Source of the DNA: Spirochaetaceae bacterium
Lineage (GTDB): Bacteria; Spirochaetota; Spirochaetia; Treponematales; Breznakiellaceae
Direction of reading: 5' to 3'
Assembly: GCA_031255315.1 (NCBI GenBank)
Contig: JAIRSS010000260.1
Coordinates: 1-20,682 of the forward strand
Length of the DNA stretch: 20,682 nucleotides
Numbering within the stretch: position 1 is the stretch's first letter; every line of letters begins with the position of its first letter. Positions 14,901 to 20,682 of this stretch are shown in pieces. Position numbers and translations under genes: made by a program. Below the pieces are notes generated by a model. It was not told where the DNA came from. It did no database searches and was given only the letters and a program-made list of their open reading frames with translations.

Positions 14901-17900
14901 GGGCAGGTGAATCTGCTCTGGGAGCAGGTAGAAGAAGTGGTGGAAGAACGGACGGTGAATATTGCCGCTCCGGGAGGGAAAACCAGCGGTACGGTTACGT
15001 TTACCCCGGACAGGGGCGGCGAGTGGGAGGTGCGGCTGCGGAGCCGGGACAGCCGGGGCCGGGCGGCGGTAACCCGGTTCGGGTTTTACGTGAGCGGGGC
15101 GGGATGGGTGCGCTGGGGGTCCGGCGACGCGGACCGTATCATCCTGACGCCGGACCGGGATGTCTACGCTCCAGGCGATACGGCGAAACTTCTGGTTCGT
15201 TCCCCCCTTCCCAAAGGCTCGTACCTCCTTACCCTGGAACGGGAGGGAATCATCTCCGAAAGGATTCTGGAACTGGACGGTTCAGCCCTGACCATCGACA
15301 TTCCCATTACAGAATCCTTTGTTCCCGTCGTGTACGCGGTCGTGTCTTCGTTTACGGTGCGCCGGGGGCCGCCGGAAAACAGCTACTATCTTCCCGATCT
15401 GGACAAACCGAAAGGGCTGTTTGGGATCGCCGCGCTGCCGGTGGATATGGCCGGACGGCATTACGCCGTACAAATCGAAACTTCCCAAGGGGTTTACGCT
15501 CCGGGTGAGGAAGCGGAGGCGCGTATCCGCGTAACGCTGAACGGAAAACCCGCGCCTGATACGGAGGTGAGCTTTATGGCGGTGGACCGGGGGGTGGTGG
15601 ACCTGATCAACTACCATGTGCCTGACCCTCTGGCCTTTTTCTACGATACCCGGCGTTTCCCCCTGGGCGTGCGGGGCGCGGACAGCCGCTCCCTGCTCAT
15701 CGATCCGGTAACGTATTCTGTGGCGGACCTTCAGGGCGGCGATACTGAGGATGTTTCCAAACTTGCCGAGCGCAGGGACTTTAGGCCCACCGCCGTGTTT
15801 GAGCCCTGTCTGATAACCGACCGGAACGGAGTCGCCGTGGTGAAGTTCAGCCTCCCGGATGCGCTTACCACCTACCGCTGTACCGCCGTGGCCGCGGGGC
15901 TTTCCGAGTTCGGGATTGCCGAGGAGGACCTCCGGGTAAGCGCCCCCCTGACCGCCGTCGCCGCCCTTCCCCGGAAGCTGCGCTGGCGGGATACCGGCTC
16001 GGTATCCCTCATCCTTACCAACCTGGAAAAAGAAACCCGGGAAGCCCGCGTCTCCCTTGCCGTCGAACCCGGCGATGTTCCCGGCAGCGCGGGCGCGGCC
16101 GCCGGGGGTTCGTCAGCGGCGCAGACAGCGGCGCAACCAACGGTGCTGGAAGTGGACGGGGAATCCGCAAAAACCGTGCGGATTCCCCCCGGCGCTTCGG
16201 CGGAAGTTTCGTTCAAAGTCGCCGCCGTAGGGGCCGGACAGGCCCGGCTTGTCTTTACTCTGCGTTCTCCTTCGGTAAACGAGCGAATCGTCAGGCCCCT
16301 CTCCGTGGACCGTCCGGCACTGTACGAGACGGTGGCCGCTATCGGGAACCTGGGGCCGGACCGTAGTTTTGTTGAGGAAGGACTTATCCTGCCGTCCCTG
16401 GTTCCTCCGGGGACCGGCAGCCTCGCCGTCAGTCTCTCCGCCTCCCGCCTGGCGATGCTCCGGGAAGCGGTGGGGTATCTTCTGGATTATCCCTACGGAT
16501 GCCTTGAACAGCGTACCGCGGCGCTCCTTCCGCTGGTAAGTTTCGGGGAACACCTGGCGGCCTTTAACCTGGAAAGCCCGGTGGCGGATCCCCGGCGGAC
16601 GGTTGAGGAGGAGCTTGTCCGGATCGCCAAAAACAAACTGCCCGACGGATCATATCCCTACTGGCCCGGCGGACGGTACGGCAACGTTATGGTTACCCTC
16701 CGGGTGGCCCATATCGCGGCGCTGGCCCGCGCAAAGGGCTATGAGGTTCCCGAAAGCCTGGACATTCCCCGGGCGCTTACCTTTATTACCGCTTCCGAAG
16801 AAGCCCGCGGGCTTCTGTCTCAGGACCCGTTCCTTGAAGGGTACGCCCTCTGGATACGGGCCATGCACGGCGAGCAGGTACGGAGCGGGATAACCGCGTT
16901 TCTCACGAAAGGGGACGCCCTGGGTATATGCGGGTTTGCCTTTGCCGGCCTTGCCGCGCTGGAGCTGGGGCGGAAGCCGGAGGCTCTTGCCGCAAGGGAC
17001 CGGATCAGAAACTATATCCGTCCCGGCGCCCGGACTGCGGACCTTGCGGATACCCATGAAAGCCGGGGCGATTTCTGGGGCGGCGATACGGACCGGTACG
17101 CCCTGGCCCTTATGTTGTATCACGCCCTGAATCCCCATGACGACATGACGAGCCGCCTTGCCGGCAGCCTGATAGAACGGCAGCGGCGCGGGATTTGGTC
17201 CAATACCAGCTCTTCCTACTGGGCCGTCCTTGCCTTTGGCCGGGTCGCCGACGCTGAAACCGCGACGGGGACGGATTTGAGCGCCCTCGTCTCCCTGGGA
17301 CCGGCCTCCCTCCTTACCGGGGACTTCTCGTCTTCCGGCGGTGTCCCCCTTTCCCGGACCTTCCCCTTCACGGCCCCGCCTCTGGACGGCCTTGAGCGGG
17401 ACGCCCTGCTTCCCCTGCGTATAGAACGGAAGCGTCCGGGCAACACCGGACCGGGCGCTTCCGGTCCGCTTTTCTACACCCTCAACCTCCGCTATGGCAT
17501 ACCCGCCGAACTTGCCGCCCCCCGGGACGAGGGAATTTCGGTGTTCGCCGAAATCCTGGACTCAGAGGGCAGGCCGGTCAGAGACGGCAGGCTTGTTCCC
17601 GGCGCAACCTATACCCGCCGGGTCGTGGTATCCAGTTCCCGCTCCCGGGGCTTTCTGGTCCTCCGCGCACCGGTCCCGTCCGGGGCGGAGATCATCGACG
17701 CCGTCCTGGTAACCAGTTCCACCGCTCCCCCAACGGAAGCCGGGGAGGAGCCGGACGAAGATGAAGGCCGCAGGTACACGCGGCGCGGCGCCCTTCCGGT
17801 ACGGTTCGTCATGGACGATGAAGTCCGTTTCCATTGGGACTATTTTCCCCCGGGAAAACAGGAAGCGCGGTTCCGTTTCCGGGCGGTAATGCCTGGAATC

Positions 17901-17990
17901 TACCCTACTCCGCCAGTTCAGGCGGAATGTATGTACGAGGAAGAGGTGTTCGGACGTTCCACGGGAGAGTTGATACGGATTGGTGAATAA
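11949..17990 (+). CDS. Bacterial alpha-2-macroglobulin family lipoprotein with thioester
   Basis: Large protease trap of the YfhM type, 2013 residues from ATG 11949. The frame stays open back to 11643, but that part is Arg-rich, crosses repeat sequence and has no signal peptide; at 11949 a signal sequence with lipobox SGAC (Cys26) begins. No strong Shine-Dalgarno is visible (ATG 11955 is an alternative). Ig-like macroglobulin domains follow from about residue 98 (SIYMVFSHPV, LLFIFSYPV, VILDFSHPV). FLFTDRGVYRPGETVTF lies near residue 670. VYAPGD and VYAPGEEAEARIRV lie near 1071 and 1182, and a core A2M motif (FSLPDALTTYRCTAVA) near 1300. Then comes the thioester YGCLEQ (Cys1518, Gln1521) in an alpha-helical domain, and a C-terminal macroglobulin domain ending in EEVFGRSTGELIRI. 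It overlaps pbpC, its usual partner; both likely act at the inner membrane/periplasm. Confidence 0.93.
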   Translation: MKMFPPWFGRFLTLYAAVSLFASGACKSPAGASAQRTVFSSPLAAPGRAVEGLEAYRIAYYEADPEGGAEGAFEGSGVFSDESGEPFTLADYGPRGELPSETTKPSIYMVFSHPVRPVAKLGESVRWEEGAPDPGLFTVDPPLPGVFRWYGTRLLAFEPDAESLPQRRYTVTASDRLRSLGGKRLEGERSFSFETERLSVLYWQVGDGEYPASAWDAPPEAAKNLLFIFSYPVNLEEIRRWIRVDLAGGASGGIPFRVSRPETIDETWYRRDQGVLISLERDLPPDTDVAVTVLRGARSEDGLLGSMADAVFTFHTLLPFTLDYAGARSESSPRTEQGDSIPVILDFSHPVDPAGAAERFSIEGLPALTAENIHVYGSRVILNRLPLEYGRVYTVKIGAALRDIWGRRLGEDQTARVETGEAGSYVYIGDQGPRMLEAGFIPGVIWEAQNPQSLRRVIQAAAGPYERAPSDALEAAALMSVPRDSKQYYQEDLSPFLGPAGTGSVRMRWDYEIRSQWDPGRVYRNRPWLTVQVTDIGLTVRYGYNRVLVWATRLSTGEPAAGARVVLLEGTVPVTEGVTSSQGLAVFNFPDGAFASRFTRPTERYVDDQEAAGSAVGKGLRIRATLGSGPGAGGDEVEFIPNDSHNLWRFSIDAAVSPFEAEQERSAVFLFTDRGVYRPGETVTFRSIDRILSRGRYRAYQGPYTITVRSGAFRAPVVASFSGTAAKNGGGYGSFTLPGDLDPGRYTIFYKRGGKSSTEASAVATAIADAEAAVEFTVANFERLRMEASVRLGEEAAFLGDRISARLSASYLAGGVLAGAPYSWYWTREPAAFNPGGSWRYWKFGPEHSDGRSFIAEGEGNLGPDGAAGISQEPRPDGVEGSPYRYRLEASVQDAARQSVSVTDALIVHPAAFYIAARLDPGALRAVSEARSPSSSFFSAGSPATLSWSLLSPAGQPSDGRGAEPLSIQFVRYDWKQARQAGVAGQVNLLWEQVEEVVEERTVNIAAPGGKTSGTVTFTPDRGGEWEVRLRSRDSRGRAAVTRFGFYVSGAGWVRWGSGDADRIILTPDRDVYAPGDTAKLLVRSPLPKGSYLLTLEREGIISERILELDGSALTIDIPITESFVPVVYAVVSSFTVRRGPPENSYYLPDLDKPKGLFGIAALPVDMAGRHYAVQIETSQGVYAPGEEAEARIRVTLNGKPAPDTEVSFMAVDRGVVDLINYHVPDPLAFFYDTRRFPLGVRGADSRSLLIDPVTYSVADLQGGDTEDVSKLAERRDFRPTAVFEPCLITDRNGVAVVKFSLPDALTTYRCTAVAAGLSEFGIAEEDLRVSAPLTAVAALPRKLRWRDTGSVSLILTNLEKETREARVSLAVEPGDVPGSAGAAAGGSSAAQTAAQPTVLEVDGESAKTVRIPPGASAEVSFKVAAVGAGQARLVFTLRSPSVNERIVRPLSVDRPALYETVAAIGNLGPDRSFVEEGLILPSLVPPGTGSLAVSLSASRLAMLREAVGYLLDYPYGCLEQRTAALLPLVSFGEHLAAFNLESPVADPRRTVEEELVRIAKNKLPDGSYPYWPGGRYGNVMVTLRVAHIAALARAKGYEVPESLDIPRALTFITASEEARGLLSQDPFLEGYALWIRAMHGEQVRSGITAFLTKGDALGICGFAFAGLAALELGRKPEALAARDRIRNYIRPGARTADLADTHESRGDFWGGDTDRYALALMLYHALNPHDDMTSRLAGSLIERQRRGIWSNTSSSYWAVLAFGRVADAETATGTDLSALVSLGPASLLTGDFSSSGGVPLSRTFPFTAPPLDGLERDALLPLRIERKRPGNTGPGASGPLFYTLNLRYGIPAELAAPRDEGISVFAEILDSEGRPVRDGRLVPGATYTRRVVVSSSRSRGFLVLRAPVPSGAEIIDAVLVTSSTAPPTEAGEEPDEDEGRRYTRRGALPVRFVMDDEVRFHWDYFPPGKQEARFRFRAVMPGIYPTPPVQAECMYEEEVFGRSTGELIRIGE
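14225..14258. repeat. Strong hairpin inside the A2M coding sequence
   Basis: AGCGTCCGCT (14225-14234) is perfectly inverted as AGCGGACGCT (14249-14258). The 14-base loop itself contains AGCG-AC-CGCT. It encodes an Ala-rich linker (STEASAVATAIADAEA) between macroglobulin domains, so it may reflect codon repetition rather than function. Confidence 0.4.
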
Positions 17991-20346
17991 GCATACGGCT
18001 GCGGGCAAAATCATTTTTTTCCTTGCGGGGGGCGTCTTCCTGGCGGCGGTCTTCCGCCTTGTTTTAGCCCTGATCCCCTACCCGGAACTCGCGTCCTACC
18101 GTTCCCGGTCCTACGGCCTGGCGATCCGGGACCGTAACGGTACGGCGCTCCGCGTCCTGCCGGCGGCGGACGGCGTAAAACGGGAATGGGTTGATCGTGA
18201 AGCTGTTCCGCCGGGAGTCCTGCGGGTTTTTATCAGGGCGGAGGACCGGCGGTTTTACCTGCATCCCGGCGTGGACCCGGCGGCGGTTCTGCGGAGCGCC
18301 GTGCGGAACCTCCGGGCGGGGAGGATCGTGTCCGGGGCGTCTACCATCACCATGCAGCTTGCCCGGCTTATCCGGGTCCGCAGGCCCGGTTTTGGGGGCA
18401 AACTGGGCGAAGCCTGGGATGCCCTGCGCCTTGAGGCCCGGCTTTCCAAGAAGGATATTCTGGAATTATGGTTCAACGGCATTCCCTTTGGGAGTAATAT
18501 CGAAGGTCTTGCCGCCATGACCCGCGCCCGGTTCGGTATTCCGGTGGAACGCCTTGACGACGCGGGGGCCGCGCTTTTGGCGGTCATTCCCCGGCGGCCC
18601 TCTCGGTATGACCCGGCGGCGGATCCTGTTGCGGCGGTCAGCGCCGCCATGGCCCTATCCCGCCGGTGCGGCCTTAATCTGGACGAGGAGGCGCTCCGGG
18701 CCGCAGCGAAAAACGCGTCCGGCCCGGATCACGCGCCCTTTTATGCGCCCCACTTTACCGGACGTATAGCGGGGATGCCGGAAGCCCGGGGCGCGGCGCG
18801 GCCCGGGACGAAACCGGGCGGGAAAACCAAAAACGCCATTCCGGGTGAAGTATACACTTCTTTGGATTTGCCTCTACAGCTTTTTGCGGAAGAGACGCTT
18901 CAGACGGAATTGCGGGGGCTTCGGGACAACCGGGTTACAAACGGGGCTGTTCTTGCGATAGAGAATGAAACCGGGGCTGTCCGGGTTTATGCGGGTTCCG
19001 CTTCATGGTTTGACGACCGGATTTCCGGCAAGATAGACGGGATTCAGGTACGGAACCAGCCGGGTTCCTGCCTGAAACCCTTTCTATACGCCCTTGCCCT
19101 GGATTCAGGCTTCAGCCCCGCGGATATACTGCCCGACCTGCCCAGCGTTTTCGGCGGAAGCGAAGCCTACATTCCCTCCAACTTTAACCGCCGCTTCAAC
19201 GGACCGGTCCGCCTGCGTCTGGCCCTGGCCTCTTCTCTCAACATTCCGGCGGTGTATCTTTTGGAACGCCTGGGAGTAAGGAATTTCGAGGAATACCTTG
19301 CGGCCCTGGGCTTTGATTCCCTGGCCGCGTCCATGGGAACCCACGGTACGGGGCTGGCCCTGGGCAACGCCGAGGTAAGCCTTGAGGAACTGGTCCGGGG
19401 ATTTTCCGCCTTTCCCCGGGGCGGTTCTCCCGCAGTTCTCCAGTGGCTCGAAGACGCCGGGACCGGCAACACCGCCCAAAGCGCCGCCGGACGGAACCCT
19501 GGCAGCGGGATAATGTCTTCCTACGCGGCGTGGATGATCGCGGACATACTCTCGGACCGAGGGAGCCGCTTTGTGGGTTTCGGTCCAGCTCCGGCCTTGG
19601 CAACAACGTTTCCCTCCATGTTCAAGACTGGAACCGCCAACCAGTTTCAGCATATCTGGGCGCTGGGAGCCACCCGGCGTTTCACCGTAGGGGTTTGGAT
19701 GGGAAATTTTTCCGGGGAGACCGTGGTAGGCCGTACCGGAAGCTCCATCCCCGCCCGTATCGCCCGCGACCTGCTGGCCGCCCTGGAACAACAACCAGCG
19801 GCTTACCGGGACGGCGCCCCGTCTTTGGACAGCCCGACTTTAGTCGGCCCGACTTCAGGCGGCCCGCATCCAGGAGGCCCCACTCCGGCGCTGGTCCGGG
19901 AGGCGCAGATCTGCGCCCTTTCGGGGATGGCGGCGGGACTGTTCTGCCCCGGTACGGTGAGAGAATGGCTGCCCGGCGGCGGCGGGCCCGGTCCCTGTAC
20001 CTGGCACGCCGGCGGAGAAGTCCGGTTTCCCCCGGAATACCGGGCGTGGCTTACGGAGCGGTTCCGGTCCGGGCGGATCAGCGCCGGGGAAGGCGGCGGC
20101 AGGATACGGCAGCCTCTGCCGGGGTCGGTGTACTACCTGGACAGCGGCTTGCCGCCTGACGCCCAGGCTCTGCGGATTGAGACCGCCGCCTTTGAACCCG
20201 GAGCCCTGGTGTATGCCGACGGATTTCTACAGGGCGCGTTGAACCCGGCGGGGGTCTTTACACTGCCCCTTTCCCGCGGGCGGCATACCGTTATAGTGGA
20301 GGACGAAGCCGGATCAACCGCCCTGGTGGAATTTGAAGTCCGGTGA
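17980..20346 (+). CDS. pbpC: Penicillin-binding protein 1C (glycosyltransferase/transpeptidase)
   Basis: Bifunctional peptidoglycan synthase of the PBP1C class, 788 residues. One N-terminal membrane helix (about 9-32) is followed by a GT51 glycosyltransferase domain with RAEDRRFYLHPGVD (Glu88), SGASTITMQLARL and EARLSKKDILELWFN. The transpeptidase domain has SCLK (catalytic Ser363, Lys366), SLN (419-421) and KTGT (Lys549). A Pro/Gly pentapeptide linker and a C-terminal PBP1C domain (YYLDSGLPPDAQALRIE) follow. Active-site motifs are intact. The start is TTG 17980 or GTG 17983, both overlapping the A2M stop, with GGGAGAG at 17963-17969 as a rather distant ribosome site; translation is probably coupled. 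Pairing with an A2M gene is a known arrangement: PBP1C repairs peptidoglycan while A2M traps proteases. Confidence 0.94.
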   Translation: MVNKHTAAGKIIFFLAGGVFLAAVFRLVLALIPYPELASYRSRSYGLAIRDRNGTALRVLPAADGVKREWVDREAVPPGVLRVFIRAEDRRFYLHPGVDPAAVLRSAVRNLRAGRIVSGASTITMQLARLIRVRRPGFGGKLGEAWDALRLEARLSKKDILELWFNGIPFGSNIEGLAAMTRARFGIPVERLDDAGAALLAVIPRRPSRYDPAADPVAAVSAAMALSRRCGLNLDEEALRAAAKNASGPDHAPFYAPHFTGRIAGMPEARGAARPGTKPGGKTKNAIPGEVYTSLDLPLQLFAEETLQTELRGLRDNRVTNGAVLAIENETGAVRVYAGSASWFDDRISGKIDGIQVRNQPGSCLKPFLYALALDSGFSPADILPDLPSVFGGSEAYIPSNFNRRFNGPVRLRLALASSLNIPAVYLLERLGVRNFEEYLAALGFDSLAASMGTHGTGLALGNAEVSLEELVRGFSAFPRGGSPAVLQWLEDAGTGNTAQSAAGRNPGSGIMSSYAAWMIADILSDRGSRFVGFGPAPALATTFPSMFKTGTANQFQHIWALGATRRFTVGVWMGNFSGETVVGRTGSSIPARIARDLLAALEQQPAAYRDGAPSLDSPTLVGPTSGGPHPGGPTPALVREAQICALSGMAAGLFCPGTVREWLPGGGGPGPCTWHAGGEVRFPPEYRAWLTERFRSGRISAGEGGGRIRQPLPGSVYYLDSGLPPDAQALRIETAAFEPGALVYADGFLQGALNPAGVFTLPLSRGRHTVIVEDEAGSTALVEFEVR
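19833..19892 (+). repeat. Four degenerate 15-base tandem repeats in pbpC
   Basis: Units start at 19833, 19848, 19863 and 19878, each opening with GCCC and followed by variable bases. They encode the pentapeptides PTLVG, PTSGG, PHPGG and PTPAL, in frame, as a flexible linker between the transpeptidase domain and the C-terminal domain. Confidence 0.6.
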
Positions 20347-20359
20347 ACGCACTCACCGG
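20340..20359 (+). terminator. Stem-loop at the pbpC stop codon
   Basis: CCGGTGA (20340-20346, including the TGA stop) is perfectly inverted as TCACCGG (20353-20359) around ACGCAC. No T-run follows, so termination here is only a possibility. Confidence 0.3.
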
Positions 20360-20388
20360 TTACCAGAGGCGGGAAAGGAGGCGTGGAA

Positions 20389-20505
20389 ATGAAGCGAAGC
20401 GGTATGACCAAGCCAAGTGAACCCTGGAGAGCCGAAGACCCGTCCCCAGCGAAATTGGAGTATACATACAGTCCTGTTATGCGCAATTTTTTTGAAATTT
20501 TGTGA
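20389..20505 (+). CDS. Possible small protein of 38 residues
   Basis: A perfect Shine-Dalgarno AAAGGAGG (20374-20381) lies seven bases before ATG 20389. The frame (MKRSGMTKPSEPWRAEDPSP at the start, NFFEIL at the end) closes with TGA at 20503-20505. It has no signal peptide or membrane helix and I recognise no family. It spans the change from GC-rich to AT-rich DNA: the first two thirds are GC-rich in style, the end AT-rich. It could be a genuine small gene, or the decayed front of a longer gene cut by an insertion. Confidence 0.35.
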   Translation: MKRSGMTKPSEPWRAEDPSPAKLEYTYSPVMRNFFEIL

Positions 20506-20523
20506 AAATATTATACAAACGAC

Positions 20524-20552
20524 TTGACAAAAGAGACGGTACTATATGGAAT
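20524..20552 (+). promoter_or_regulatory. Candidate promoter of the AT-rich gene at 20571
   Basis: A perfect -35 TTGACA (20524-20529) is followed, 17 bases later, by TGGAAT (20547-20552), which matches four of six -10 bases; TATATG at 20543 is spaced too closely. It sits just upstream of GGGAGAG and ATG 20571. The -35 is convincing, the -10 only moderate. Confidence 0.5.
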
Positions 20553-20570
20553 AAGAATGGGAGAGTTTCA

Positions 20571-20682
20571 ATGAATAAATATCTGAAAAAATATATTGAA
20601 ATAGGAAAATGTGTTTTTATATCAGACAACGATATTTTGAAAAATTCTGATGATTATTTAAAGGGAAACGTCTTTTACAAAT
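20571..20682 (+). CDS. Start of an unidentified protein, cut by the window end
   Basis: ATG 20571 follows GGGAGAG (20559-20565) at five bases and a promoter-like sequence, and stays open for 37 codons to the window edge. The visible part begins MNKYLKKYIEIGKCVFISDN and is rich in Lys, Asn, Ile, Asp and Tyr, with A/T-ending codons, quite unlike every other gene here. I cannot assign a family from 37 residues. The composition suggests acquisition by transfer. Confidence 0.6.
   Translation, partial: MNKYLKKYIEIGKCVFISDNDILKNSDDYLKGNVFYK

Noticed and set aside
1..20682. CRISPR arrays, tRNA or rRNA genes, transposases
   Set aside because: No regularly spaced repeats, no tRNA-like cloverleaf and no transposase or integrase motifs were found by reading.

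Overview
The window is GC-rich DNA from a diderm (Gram-negative-type) bacterium: it encodes a TonB-dependent outer-membrane receptor, TonB, a periplasmic binding protein and several lipoproteins. The gene set and protein style (loosely conserved lipoboxes, a Rex-SerC-SerA cluster, an alpha-2-macroglobulin/PBP1C pair) remind me most of a host-associated, termite-gut-type Treponema. That placement is inference from sequence style, not a database result.

Layout. Bases 1-2942 (+ strand) hold the 3' part of rex (NADH/NAD+-sensing repressor), then serC and serA, the first two steps of serine synthesis in reverse gene order. Bases 3039-11590 (- strand) form one compact block of seven genes, read from right to left: lipoprotein with a lone 5'-nucleotidase C-terminal domain; a second such lipoprotein preceded by three fibronectin type III domains; TonB-dependent receptor; TonB; periplasmic binding protein; FecCD-type permease; ABC ATPase. 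Gaps are short or negative. A good sigma70-type promoter (TTGATT-17-TATACT) lies upstream of the first gene, with dyad sequences in its spacer and in its short leader. Bases 11949-20346 (+ strand) carry a very large lipoprotein of the bacterial alpha-2-macroglobulin family with an intact thioester motif, overlapping pbpC (penicillin-binding protein 1C). After pbpC the composition turns abruptly AT-rich, and a new gene with its own promoter-like sequence starts at 20571 and runs off the window.

How the parts work together. The minus-strand block is a nearly complete trans-envelope uptake route: outer-membrane receptor, TonB, periplasmic carrier, and inner-membrane ABC importer of the iron-siderophore/heme/cobalamin type. 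ExbB and ExbD are not in the window. The unusual part is the two promoter-proximal lipoproteins, which carry the nucleotide-binding C-terminal domain of 5'-nucleotidases without the metallophosphatase domain. I consider this pairing the best candidate here for an undescribed system: non-enzymatic ligand-binding lipoproteins serving, or sensing for, a TonB/ABC importer whose substrate cannot be read from the sequence. The A2M/PBP1C pair is a known arrangement thought to protect the periplasm from proteases and to repair peptidoglycan.
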